Below, one piece after another: positions 38,190-46,232 of a stretch of 64,000 bases of DNA. This stretch comes from Rhodococcus sp. SGAir0479. Lineage in GTDB: Bacteria; Actinomycetota; Actinomycetes; Mycobacteriales; Mycobacteriaceae. Where the stretch lies: NCBI RefSeq assembly GCF_005484805.1, contig NZ_CP039432.1, forward strand, positions 4,402,001 to 4,466,000, in the 5' to 3' direction. The notes under the pieces were generated by a model, which worked only from the letters and a program-made list of their open reading frames with translations, made no database searches and was not told the DNA's origin. The translations under genes were made by a program, and so were the position numbers. The first letter of the stretch is position 1. Each line of letters begins with the position of its first letter.

Positions 38190-38769
38190 TCCCGGAATCG
38201 ACCCGGCCGACGGCGCAACCGCCGTCGCGACACTGCCGGAGTCGTCGGCCGGACCCGGTCCGGCCGACGGCGGGCACGCACGGGAACCGAGGACGGTCTC
38301 CCGGATCGTGCCCACGATCCTCGCCGTGGTGGTCGCCGGTTTCGCCGCACTCTCGGCGGTGCTGGGTTGGCAGGTGTGGCAGCAGCACCGCGCCGACGCG
38401 TTGCGCGCCGAGGCGGTGGACACGACGCGTGACTACGCGCAGACGATCGCGACGTTCGACTATAAGGATCTGAACGCCAACCGGGACAAGATCGCCGGCA
38501 TGTCGACGCAGGACTTCGCCGGGAAGTACAACGAGATGGTCGACGCCCTGGGCAAGCTCGTCACCGACGGGCAGGGGACGGCGACCGCGACCGTCACGGA
38601 CATCGGTGTCGAGAGCGTCGACGACGAACGGGCCGTCGTGCTGGCGTTCGTCGACCAGGAAGCGAAGAATGTGATTGCCCCCGAAGGCAAGTCGCAGAAG
38701 TACCGGATGGTCGTCTCGCTCACCCGGGACGGTGACCGGTGGATCGTCGAGAATCTCGAGACCAAGTAG
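38176..38769 (+). CDS. Mce-associated membrane protein (Mas)
   Basis: 197 aa. A disordered, acidic N-terminus (about 40 residues) precedes one membrane helix (residues about 43-66, IVPTILAVVVAGFAALSAVL), and the rest is a small extracytoplasmic domain of NTF2-like length (DYAQTIATFDYKDLNANRDK ... YRMVVSLTRDGDRWIVENLE). These proteins follow mce genes in most actinobacteria and stabilise the transporter. Only one copy is found here, where mycobacterial mce1 has several. Confidence 0.85.
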   Translation: MANDDPGIDPADGATAVATLPESSAGPGPADGGHAREPRTVSRIVPTILAVVVAGFAALSAVLGWQVWQQHRADALRAEAVDTTRDYAQTIATFDYKDLNANRDKIAGMSTQDFAGKYNEMVDALGKLVTDGQGTATATVTDIGVESVDDERAVVLAFVDQEAKNVIAPEGKSQKYRMVVSLTRDGDRWIVENLETK

Positions 38770-38817
38770 CCGCCGCTCGGGCATGCCCCGAGTGAGGTGT
38801 CGACGGGAGGAGCCGCC

Positions 38818-39720
38818 GTGTCCGACAAGTATCTCGACCTCGCGGGGTCGCAACCGCGACTGACCGACGAACGCACCCGAATTCCGATTGCCACCGGGGC
38901 GCGCCGCGGTGGCCGGCCCGCACGGATCACCGACGCACTCGACTTCTGGTCGTTCGCCGGCGGCGCCGCGAACGTGGTGATGCAACTGTCGTGGCCCGAG
39001 GTCGGCCACGGCGTCGCCGAGAGCAAGGTCGAGTCCGGCAGCGTCGTCAGGCATCCGTGGAAGCGTGCCCGCACCACGTTCACGTACTTGTCGGTGGCGA
39101 TCCTGGGCTCCGAGGAGCAGCGCCGCGCGTACCGGGCGGCCGTCAACGGTGCGCACAAGTACGTCCGTTCCGACGAGAACAGCCCGGTGACGTACAACGC
39201 CTTCGACCGAGAACTGCAGCTGTGGGTGGCGGCCTGTCTGTTCGTCGGGTTCGAGGACACCCACCAACTGCTGCACGGCAAGCTCACGCCCGAACAGGCG
39301 GAGGAGTTCTACCGGTCGTCGTCCACGCTCGGCACCACCCTCCAGGTCACCGAGGACATGTGGCCGGCGACCCGGGCCGAGTTCGACCGCTACTGGAACA
39401 TCGCGTGCGAGCGGGTCGCGATCGACGACACGGTCCGCGACTACCTGAACGACCTGATCGACCTGCGCATGGTGTCGTGGCCGCTGCGGTTCGCCTTCGG
39501 GGACCTGCTGAAGTTCCTCACGGCAGGATTCCTGCCGCCGCTGTTCCGGGAGCAACTGGGCATGGAGTGGAGCGCCGACGACCGCCGCCGCTTCGAACAC
39601 CTCTTCCTGTTCGTCGCGGGCGTCAACCGCCTGCTGCCCCGTTTCGTCCGCCACCTGCCGAGCCGGGTTCTCATGCGCGATCTGCAGTGGCGGATCCGGA
39701 GCGGACGCCCGCTCGTGTAA
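38818..39720 (+). CDS. MpaB/DUF2236 (Lcp-like) family oxygenase, copy 3
   Basis: 300 aa from the GTG at 38818, with GGGAGGA 6-12 nt upstream. It carries the same block as the gene at 24134: RARTTFTYLSVAILG, then GAHKYVRSDENSPVTYNAFD (His113) and LGTTLQVTEDMWPATRAEFD. The two are evident paralogs. It is 48 bp behind the Mce-associated gene on the same strand, so it is probably the last gene of the mce operon. That suggests the imported lipid is a substrate for oxidative cleavage, or that the oxygenase modifies lipid at the envelope. Both ideas are inference. Confidence 0.82.
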   Translation: MSDKYLDLAGSQPRLTDERTRIPIATGARRGGRPARITDALDFWSFAGGAANVVMQLSWPEVGHGVAESKVESGSVVRHPWKRARTTFTYLSVAILGSEEQRRAYRAAVNGAHKYVRSDENSPVTYNAFDRELQLWVAACLFVGFEDTHQLLHGKLTPEQAEEFYRSSSTLGTTLQVTEDMWPATRAEFDRYWNIACERVAIDDTVRDYLNDLIDLRMVSWPLRFAFGDLLKFLTAGFLPPLFREQLGMEWSADDRRRFEHLFLFVAGVNRLLPRFVRHLPSRVLMRDLQWRIRSGRPLV

Positions 39721-39723
39721 CGA

Positions 39724-39760
39724 CCGAGTGACAGTGACCGGTGGACCGTCACAACTCGGG
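39724..39760 (+). terminator. Hairpin after the mce-region oxygenase gene
   Basis: An imperfect stem: the outer pair CCGAG/CTCGG and the inner GTGACCGGT/ACCGTCAC with one bulge, 4 bp past the stop. It may end the mce transcript. The 252 bp up to the flavin reductase start hold no other gene. Confidence 0.45.
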
Positions 39761-39972
39761 AAAGTCCTGCCGGAGGCATTGCCGTGGGTGGGTCGCGCGC
39801 GTAGTTTCAGTAGTGCGGATCGAGTGAGTAATCGGAGACGGTGAAAGGCTCGTGAAACAGAGATGCGGCCGAGGATGTGAGAGCATTCCCGGCCACACCC
39901 CTGTTCGGGGCCTTGTCGGCTCTCACGGGTGTCGCCGAGCGCCGCGGCAGCTCGTCCGGTAGCAAGGAAGAC

Positions 39973-40497
39973 GTGGCCACCAACTCCGCTTCCCGATCCG
40001 ACGGCACCGACGGTGCCGAAGCCTTCGAGCAGCTCGTCGGACTCCTCGACTATCCGATGTTCGTCGTCACCACCCGAGCGGGCGCGGAACGGTCCGGGTG
40101 CCTCGTCGGGTTCACCTCCCAGATCAGCATCGACCCCCCGCGCTTCCTGGTGGGGCTCTCGGAGAAGAACCACACCTATCAGGTCGCCCGGGAAGCCGAG
40201 CGGCTGGTGGTGCACGTCCTCGGTCGCCGCGATCTCGAGCTGGCCCGGTTGTTCGGCGAGGAAACCGGCGACGAGATCGACAAGTTCGACCGGTGCGCGT
40301 GGCACGACGGACCCGACGGCCTCCCGGTGCTGGACGACGCGCCCGGCTGGTTCGGCGGACGCATCCTCGAACGGCTTCCCCTCGGCGACCACGTCGCGTT
40401 CCTGATCGAGCCCGACATCGGGCACATGGACGCGGATCCGCCGAGTCTGGTCACCTTCGGCGCCGTCCGCCACCTCGAGGCCGGCCACGAGGCCTGA
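39973..40497 (+). CDS. Flavin reductase-like (FMN-binding split-barrel) protein
   Basis: 174 aa from the GTG at 39973, with AAGGAAG just upstream. An upstream ATG at 39877 would add 32 residues of low-complexity type. The family pattern is clear: MFVVTTRAGAERSGCLVGFT, QISIDPPRFLVGLSEKNHTY, and the Asp/His-containing LVVHVLGRRDLELARLFGEE. Members reduce FMN/FAD for partner monooxygenases or act as flavin-dependent oxidoreductases. No flavin-dependent monooxygenase is next to it, so the partner is unknown. It follows the MpaB-type oxygenase gene after 252 bp. Confidence 0.82.
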   Translation: MATNSASRSDGTDGAEAFEQLVGLLDYPMFVVTTRAGAERSGCLVGFTSQISIDPPRFLVGLSEKNHTYQVAREAERLVVHVLGRRDLELARLFGEETGDEIDKFDRCAWHDGPDGLPVLDDAPGWFGGRILERLPLGDHVAFLIEPDIGHMDADPPSLVTFGAVRHLEAGHEA

Positions 40498-40515
40498 GAC
40501 CGGCCGGGCGCGGTC

Positions 40516-41229
40516 TCAGCGGGCCCGCAACCGCTCCCGGCGCAGCAGGTCGACCTCCGGCAGATCGAGGGGTGGGAGCGAGTCGACGCCGAGTGCCCGC
40601 TTCAGCAGCAGGTCGGCCAGTTCCGGGTTGCGTGCCAGCACGGGGCCGTGCATGTAGGTGCCGATGACCGACCCCTGCACGGCGCCCTCGAGTCCGTCGC
40701 CGATGCCGTTGCCGACGCCGCGCGTCACCCGGCCGACTGCGCCGGCATCGGGGCCGAGAGTCGTTCCGCCGCGGTGGTTCTCGAAACCCGAGAGTGGAGC
40801 GGCGAGACCGTCGATCAGGGGCGTCGTGACGACCTCCCCGATGGACCGTTTCGCCTGCGGGGAGGTGGTGGCGTCGAGCATGGAGACGCCCTCGACGCGC
40901 TCGCCGGCCGACGTCTCGTACCAGTGCCCGAGCACCTGGATCGCCGCGCAGATCGCGAGGACGGGGGCGCCCCGTTCGGCGGCCCGCTGCAATCCCGGAT
41001 ACCGGGTGAGGTGGCGCGTGGCCAGCCGCTGTGCGGAGTCCTCGGCGCCCCCGAGGGTGTACAGATCGAGCGACTCCGGCACCGGATCGTTCAGGGTGAT
41101 CTCGACGACCTCGGCGTCGTAGCCGCGCATGCGCAGCCGCTGGCGCAGAACCAGCGCGTTGCCACCGTCACCGTAGGTGCCCATGACGTCGGGCAGGACG
41201 AGGCCGATGCGGACCGTGGACTCAGACAT
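40516..41229 (-). CDS. gatD: Lipid II isoglutaminyl synthase, glutamine amidotransferase subunit GatD
   Basis: 237 aa. A class I glutaminase fold of CobB/CobQ type, with nucleophile C94 in VLAICAAIQVLGHW and catalytic His194 in GTYMHGPVLARNP. With MurT it amidates the D-glutamate of the peptidoglycan stem peptide, providing ammonia from glutamine. The gene overlaps the end of murT by 8 bp. The arrangement murT-gatD is conserved in actinobacteria and firmicutes. Confidence 0.93.
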   Translation of the reverse strand: MSESTVRIGLVLPDVMGTYGDGGNALVLRQRLRMRGYDAEVVEITLNDPVPESLDLYTLGGAEDSAQRLATRHLTRYPGLQRAAERGAPVLAICAAIQVLGHWYETSAGERVEGVSMLDATTSPQAKRSIGEVVTTPLIDGLAAPLSGFENHRGGTTLGPDAGAVGRVTRGVGNGIGDGLEGAVQGSVIGTYMHGPVLARNPELADLLLKRALGVDSLPPLDLPEVDLLRRERLRAR

Positions 41230-42478
41230 CGCGGCTGTTCTCCTTCGCGATCGCGGTGTTCAGGTCACGGAAGGCCGTGTAGTTCGCCAGTACCTCGACC
41301 CGGCCGGGCGGGCACGACGCGATCGCCCGCAGGGCGTCGTGCTCGAGCGTGTGCTCGACACCCGCGTACGTGAGCCGGACGGCCAGGTCGGTCCCGCGTT
41401 CGCCCGCGGCCACCACCTTGACGCCCTCGAAGTGCTCGAAGCGCACGTCCCACAGCCACGACAGATCCTCGCCGTCGGGCACCTGGCCGTTGACGGCGAT
41501 GACCAGGCCGTCGACGCTGGGGTCGATCATCGACAGCGCTTCCTGCCAGCCGGCCGGGTTCTTGGCGAGCAGCATGTGCACCGAGTGCGGACCCACCTGC
41601 ACGGTGCTGTACCGGCCGGCCACCTCCTCGACGATCGACGCCGCCGCCACCGCGTCCTCGGCCTTCGCTCCCATCGCGACCGCCGCGGCCACGGCCTGCG
41701 CGGCGTTGCCACGGTTCGCCTTGCCCGGCAGCGTCAGCTTCATGGGGAGCACGAGCCCGTCCGGGCCGTAGAGGTTGTCGTCGTCCAGCCACCAGTCCGG
41801 GGTGGGACGCGCGAAGTCCGAGCCGGTGCTGCGCCAGTGCGGGCCGTCCCACACGATCGGCTCACCGGTGCGTGGGCAGCTCACCGAATCGTTGGCCCAG
41901 CCGCCGCCCGCGGCCACCCACACGACGTTCTTGCAGTCGTAGGCGACGGACGTGACGAGCACGTCGTCGCAGTTGGCGACCACGATCGCGTCCGGGTGAC
42001 GCTGGAGACCGGCCCGCAGCGCCCGCTCGATCATGTTGATCTCGCCCACCCGGTCCAGCTGGTCGCGGCTCAGGTTGAGCAGGACAACGACCTCCGGGTT
42101 CACCGCGTCGGACACGTGCGGCACATGCAGCTCGTCCACCTCGAGGGCGGCCAGCGGCGCGTGCACGCGGGCGGTGAGCGCCGCGACGATGCCCGCGTCC
42201 ATGTTGGCGCCGTCCGCCTGCGTGGCGACCTCGTCGAGGGTGGCCAGCGCCGCCGCGGTCATCCGGGTGGTGGTGGACTTGCCGTTGGTGCCGGTGATGA
42301 CGACCGTGCGCCGTCCGCGGCCGAGTTGCTGCATCAGCGACGGGTCGATCTTGAGGGCGATCAGGCCGCCGATCATCGAGCCCTTGCCGCGACCGGCCTT
42401 CTGCGACGCCCACGCCGCCGCGGCCGCCGCGCGGAGCGCGAGGCGTCCGCGCAGTGTCATCCGAGTGCTGGTTTCCAC
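41222..42478 (-). CDS. murT: Lipid II isoglutaminyl synthase, Mur ligase-like subunit MurT
   Basis: 418 aa from the GTG at 42478 (an ATG at 42460 is an alternative). The Mur ligase ATP-binding motif is VVITGTNGKSTTTRMTAAAL, and the C-terminal DUF1727 domain contains YSTVQVGPHSVHMLLAKNPA. It activates the D-Glu carboxylate of lipid II with ATP for amidation by GatD-derived ammonia. The Cys4 zinc ribbon described in firmicute MurT is not intact: only scattered cysteines (YDCKN and VSCPRTG) are seen in that region. Confidence 0.93.
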   Translation of the reverse strand: METSTRMTLRGRLALRAAAAAAWASQKAGRGKGSMIGGLIALKIDPSLMQQLGRGRRTVVITGTNGKSTTTRMTAAALATLDEVATQADGANMDAGIVAALTARVHAPLAALEVDELHVPHVSDAVNPEVVVLLNLSRDQLDRVGEINMIERALRAGLQRHPDAIVVANCDDVLVTSVAYDCKNVVWVAAGGGWANDSVSCPRTGEPIVWDGPHWRSTGSDFARPTPDWWLDDDNLYGPDGLVLPMKLTLPGKANRGNAAQAVAAAVAMGAKAEDAVAAASIVEEVAGRYSTVQVGPHSVHMLLAKNPAGWQEALSMIDPSVDGLVIAVNGQVPDGEDLSWLWDVRFEHFEGVKVVAAGERGTDLAVRLTYAGVEHTLEHDALRAIASCPPGRVEVLANYTAFRDLNTAIAKENSRDV

Positions 42479-42560
42479 GTCCCGAGTTTTCCACAGGCGG
42501 CTGCCCGACGCCCTCGGGTGTTGCGGTCACCACGTCCCGGGTGGAGCGCCGGCGCCGCGG

Positions 42561-42941
42561 TCAGCCGGCGAGTGCCTTGGACTTGAGGGCCTCGAACTCC
42601 TGCGGGGTGATGGTGCCGGCGTCGAGAAGTGCCTTGGCGTCCGCGATCTGCTCCGGACCGGACTTGCCGGCGACCTGACGGATGTAGGCGTCCTGCGCGT
42701 CCTGCATCTGTTGCGCGGCGCGGACCGAGCGCTTCGCCATGTCGTCACCCTTGACGATGAGGTAGATCAGCGCCGTGATGAACGGGAAGATGATGAGGAA
42801 GACCACCCAGATCGCCTTGGCCCAGCCGGAACTCTTGTGGTCACGGAAGAGGTCCGTGATGATCGAGAACAGCAGCATCAGGTACGCGATGAACGCGAAG
42901 CTGACGAGAATCACCCAGAGAAAATCCCAGAAAGAGTCCAT
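42561..42941 (-). CDS. Small membrane protein with PLDc_N and SHOCT domains
   Basis: 126 aa. Two N-terminal membrane helices of the PLDc_N type (FLWVILVSFAFIAYLMLLFS and AIWVVFLIIFPFITALIYLI) are followed by a linker and a C-terminal SHOCT domain (residues about 92-124: EQIADAKALLDAGTITPQEF, EALKSKALAG). SHOCT is a short oligomerisation module; the role of the combination is unknown. It precedes murT by 82 bp on the same strand, so it may be in that operon. Confidence 0.8.
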   Translation of the reverse strand: MDSFWDFLWVILVSFAFIAYLMLLFSIITDLFRDHKSSGWAKAIWVVFLIIFPFITALIYLIVKGDDMAKRSVRAAQQMQDAQDAYIRQVAGKSGPEQIADAKALLDAGTITPQEFEALKSKALAG

Positions 42942-43115
42942 CGGTAGCGCTCCGTTCCTCGTGGTTCTGCGGGAGTGGACCCGACTGTGACACAGCGGAC
43001 GGGCCCGTCAGGTCATACGGGACGGGTGAATTCCACGCCCCGCCGGAGGGCCCGGACCGACGTCGGAGCCGACCGGTAGGTTTGCCGGTGGTGGTGACCG
43101 AGAAGGGGGAGAACG

Positions 43116-43562
43116 GTGACCGAACATGCGCGATCATCAGGGGTGTCGTGGCCGGCGATGGCCGATTGGCTGGTCGAGTCCCTGAGCGACAAGCCCGTGG
43201 CCTTCATGCTGGAGATGGGACCCAACGGGTACCGCACCCGTGACGATTTCGACGAAGTGGTGTGCGCCCAGATCGTGGTGCTCGAGGACGACGTCGTGAT
43301 GCTCCGGCGGTCACGGACCTTTCTCGACCAGTTGGCGCTGCGCAGCTTCTCCCCGGAGGGACTGGTCCTGGACCGCTGGTTCTTCGACGACCACTTCGCG
43401 GACTGCACCGACGGCTATCTGTTCACCCGCGATGTCCGGTTGATCGCCGACGCGTGCGTCGCGTGGTTCCGCGACGAGTGGGGCACCGAGTCCACCGACG
43501 ACCTCGGATGCGACTACCGCTTCCCGGACGAACTGCCGCGGGACGTGCACGTGGACGACTGA
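43116..43562 (+). CDS. Hypothetical protein
   Basis: 148 aa from the GTG at 43116, with GGGGGAGA 5-12 nt upstream. It is not recognised as a named family. It is acidic, Trp/Phe-rich and soluble, with an alternating strand pattern in the middle (FDEVVCAQIVVLEDDVVMLR) and a helix near the end (VRLIADACVAWFRDEWG). No signal peptide or membrane helix is seen. It faces a region of accessory character downstream; no operon partner is evident. Confidence 0.7.
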   Translation: MTEHARSSGVSWPAMADWLVESLSDKPVAFMLEMGPNGYRTRDDFDEVVCAQIVVLEDDVVMLRRSRTFLDQLALRSFSPEGLVLDRWFFDDHFADCTDGYLFTRDVRLIADACVAWFRDEWGTESTDDLGCDYRFPDELPRDVHVDD

Positions 43563-43928
43563 GCCCCGCCGTCGTGTTCGTCCCGGTCGACCGGGATGTA
43601 CCGAACGTTCACCCGAAGAGTCCATATCTGTTCTTTCCCGAGCCCCGGAGAGAACGAAATCAGCGCAGGCCATGAACATCTGCATGACCCGCCCGGTACG
43701 CGCACCGTGCCGAGATCACGCCCTACGTAAACCGCAGAGGTTCGGAATCGGGGGCGGGCCCACACCCACCGAACGCTTACGAATGCGGCGGCAAGCTCTA
43801 CAGCTGTGGCCTTCAGTGTCAGATGGCGCCCTTCTGATAGTTGAGTGTGGCAGGCGTTCGGGAAACGGTTCCGGGAACGCATAGCATCGGACCGGGCTCG
43901 TCGGCCGAGTCAACGATCAGGGGGCATT
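43563..43928. other. 366-bp intergenic region of accessory character
   Basis: No gene could be supported here. It contains a perfect 16-bp palindrome at 43581-43596 and a sequence at 43811-43845 that resembles the hairpin at 44527-44560 beyond the next gene. It marks the start of a stretch with lower G+C feel and decayed mobile DNA. Confidence 0.5.
43581..43596. repeat. 16-bp perfect palindrome
   Basis: TCCCGGTCGACCGGGA, 19 bp past the stop of the preceding gene. It may form part of a terminator, although a hairpin would have little room for a loop. Confidence 0.4.
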
Positions 43929-44498
43929 GTGCGGTGGTTGTTGTCGGTACTCGCGGTCATGGGGCTAGCGGGGGCGGTGCAGATCTTGACGCCCACAACC
44001 GCATTCGCCTGTTCCTGCGCGTACCCACCTGACGGGTCCCAGATCGTCGAACAGATCTCGCATGCTGCTTCCATCTTCACGGGGACTGCGACGGCTGAGC
44101 GCGTCGCAGGCCAGACGGCATTTTATGAGTTCGACGTCCGAGAAGTGTTCGACGGCGACATCGGAACCACGACAACGGTCTCCTCGAGCGTGCATGACGC
44201 CGCGTGCGGGCGAGGCTTCGAGATCGGCTCAGAGTATCTGGTCTTTACCTCCACATACGACACCCAGGGTGCACCATGGTCGGTGAACAGTTGCTCGGCG
44301 ACAACGGAATCGTCCAACGACCGGACGCGCGAAGCAGCAGTGACCGTCTACGGCGCGCCACACGCGCCCGACCCACACCGCGACAGTGTCGGTATCGACG
44401 ACGTCGGTACCGCACGGTGGTGGATGCTTGCCGCGACAGGCGGCGCGGTCTGGCTCATCGCCCTAGCGGTCCGACGACGCAGGTCGAACAAACCGTGA
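43929..44498 (+). CDS. Secreted, membrane-anchored protein with TIMP/NTR-like Cys-x-Cys N-terminus
   Basis: 189 aa from the GTG at 43929 (AGGGGG upstream); the open frame extends to 43845, but the extra residues are basic and precede the signal. A signal peptide (LLSVLAVMGLAGAVQ, ending near AFA) leaves a mature N-terminus CSCA (C28, C30). This Cys-x-Cys start and the body (IFTGTATAERVAGQTAFYEF, DVREVFDGDIGTTTTV, with Cys in DAACGRGFEIGSEYLVF and NSCSATT) resemble bacterial tissue-inhibitor-of-metalloproteinase/netrin-like proteins. A C-terminal helix (MLAATGGAVWLIALAV) and RRRR anchor it. Function is unknown; protease inhibition is only suggested by the fold. Confidence 0.7.
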   Translation: MRWLLSVLAVMGLAGAVQILTPTTAFACSCAYPPDGSQIVEQISHAASIFTGTATAERVAGQTAFYEFDVREVFDGDIGTTTTVSSSVHDAACGRGFEIGSEYLVFTSTYDTQGAPWSVNSCSATTESSNDRTREAAVTVYGAPHAPDPHRDSVGIDDVGTARWWMLAATGGAVWLIALAVRRRRSNKP

Positions 44499-44526
44499 CG
44501 CCAGGGCATCCCCTATGTCTGTGATC

Positions 44527-44560
44527 TTCAGCTGTAAGTGGCGTGGTTCTGACAGCTGAA
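44527..44560. terminator. Hairpin after the TIMP-like gene
   Basis: Perfect 9-bp arms TTCAGCTGT/ACAGCTGAA around 16 nt, 28 bp past the stop. A related but imperfect version lies upstream of the same gene at 43811-43845. Confidence 0.45.
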
Positions 44561-44727
44561 ACTGAGGGACTGCAGGTACTGGACTTCTGTCGCGGCACAG
44601 CGCAGTCGGCGACACTGTCAACCACGCCACGACACACAGCGCAGCCCGCGGCGCTACCTGCGCCGGTGAGGATCCATCGCATAGATCGACACTATGTCGG
44701 AGCGCATGAAGCTCTGTCTCTCGTCAC

Positions 44728-45274
44728 TCATTGATCGCCGCTTCCTTTGCTCTTCTGTGGTCCGAGGTACTGAGAGGGTGGTGCGCCCGACGCCGAGGGT
44801 CTCGGCGATCTCGGTCTGGGACATGCCACCCTCACGCATCTTTCGGGCCTGCTCGATTCGGGGTCGGTCATCTTCCGGGGGCGGCCGCCGACCTTGCCCC
44901 GGGCGCGGGCTGCAGCGAGCCCGGCCGCCGTCCGCTCCCGGATCAGGTCGCGCTCGAAGCTCGCGAGCGCGCCGAAGATGTTGAAGATGAGCTTGCCGCC
45001 GGCAGTGGTGGTGTCGATCGACTCGGTCAGCGATCGGAAGCCGACACCCCTTCTCCTCGAGGCCGGTGATCGTCTGCAGCAAGTGCGGCAGATTCCGCCC
45101 CAGTCGGTCGAGCCGCCACACGCAACCGTCTCGCCGGCCCGCAGATGCAAAACAAGCTGTCGAGTTCCGGTCGACTCGTCGTCGCACCGCTCGCGACGTC
45201 GGTCCAGATCCGCGAAGCACCCGCATCTCGACGTTCCTGGCCGGTGTGTTCCTTGACTTCCTGCCATAGCCCAT
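44728..45274 (-). pseudogene. Decayed serine recombinase (resolvase/invertase family)
   Basis: The family sequence is spread over all three reverse frames. Pieces in order are RIWTDVASGATTSRPELD, LVLHLRAGETV, CVWRLDRLGRNLPHLLQTIT, VGFRSLTESIDTTTAGGKLI, NIFGALASFERDLIRERTAA, GLAAARARGKVGGRPRKM, the Hin-type HTH KMREGGMSQTEIAETLGVGR, and YLGPQKSKGSGDQ at the stop. At least five frameshifts are needed to join them, so no active enzyme is made. It is a relic of a Tn3-type or similar mobile element and marks the accessory segment. No matching res site or inverted repeats were found. Confidence 0.85.
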
Positions 45275-45456
45275 ACTCTGCCCCTGGTTCCACGGTCGTT
45301 TCCGACCGTGGAACCTCCGAACCTCCGCGACCCGGGCCGTAGACGCGGGGTCAGGCAATTGCGCCACTACGTAGCGGGTTGTCCGCATGACCAACGAACT
45401 TCGACAACCACGGGAAGCGGCAGGAAGCGCCCGATGATCACCCTGTGTTGCTGTCG

Positions 45457-46095
45457 TCAGGCGAGGGTGGCCGTCGAGCGTCCATCGATGGCCGATTGCA
45501 CCAGGTTGCTCTTCGGCAGCGTCGAACCCGCCGTCAGCGCTTCGATCCACTGCGCGGTCGTCGACACCGCAGCGAAGTTCGACTGCAGCAGCACCATCAG
45601 TGCCGTGTGCAAGGACTCCGCGGAGATCGTGCCGGCCTCATTGGCCAGATCGATGGCACCCGTGGCGTCGGACAGGATTTCGGTGGCGAACCCAAGCCCC
45701 TCGGCCTCCACTGCCGTGGCGAGGTCGCAATTGTTGGTCATGTATCCGACGATCGTGATGGTGTCGACGTCGTGCCTGTGGAGCCATCGCGCCACATCTG
45801 TTCCGGCGAACACACTCCCGTACTGCTTGTGCACCCGCTTAGTGGCCGGATCGATGCATCGTTCGATCTCCGGATGCAGCGACCATCCCACGGTGCCCTC
45901 GACGAACACGGGCGCGCCCTGCGGCATCTGATGCTGGACCACGAGAACCGGGATGCCACGCGCGGTGGCCGTGTCCACCGCGTTGACGATGTTGGCTAGG
46001 GACTCCGCGCGCGGGGGAAACTGGATCTCGAGTGGTCCCTCGAAGTATTCCTGCTGGACATCGACGACGACAAGGGCGCGGTGGGGTGTAGTCAC
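45457..46095 (-). CDS. Isochorismatase-family cysteine hydrolase
   Basis: 212 aa. The catalytic triad is visible: D12 in LVVVDVQQEYF, K90 in KRVHKQYGSVF, and C123 in IVGYMTNNCDLATAVEA. The family hydrolyses isochorismate, nicotinamide or other amides; without further motifs the substrate is open. It is divergent from a GlxA-type regulator gene (137 bp apart), a pair seen widely in which the regulator controls the hydrolase. RBS GGAGAG precedes the ATG. Confidence 0.88.
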   Translation of the reverse strand: MTTPHRALVVVDVQQEYFEGPLEIQFPPRAESLANIVNAVDTATARGIPVLVVQHQMPQGAPVFVEGTVGWSLHPEIERCIDPATKRVHKQYGSVFAGTDVARWLHRHDVDTITIVGYMTNNCDLATAVEAEGLGFATEILSDATGAIDLANEAGTISAESLHTALMVLLQSNFAAVSTTAQWIEALTAGSTLPKSNLVQSAIDGRSTATLA

Positions 46096-46232
46096 AACTT
46101 CTCTCCTTCAACGATGGGGGCGCCGCGTCACCGTGCGGACGCGGCTGGGTACCAGTGTTCGGCACATCGATTCCCTCCACGAGTGGCATGAATGCATACT
46201 TTCGATGAAAACAGGCCAACCTCGGAGGCATC

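Noticed and set aside
39877-39972. Upstream ATG extension of the flavin reductase
   Set aside because: The added residues are low-complexity and outside the family, and the GTG at 39973 has a better ribosome-binding site.
44523-44570. Possible attachment site beside the resolvase relic
   Set aside because: The hairpin is not next to a tRNA and no second identical core was found at the far side of the segment.
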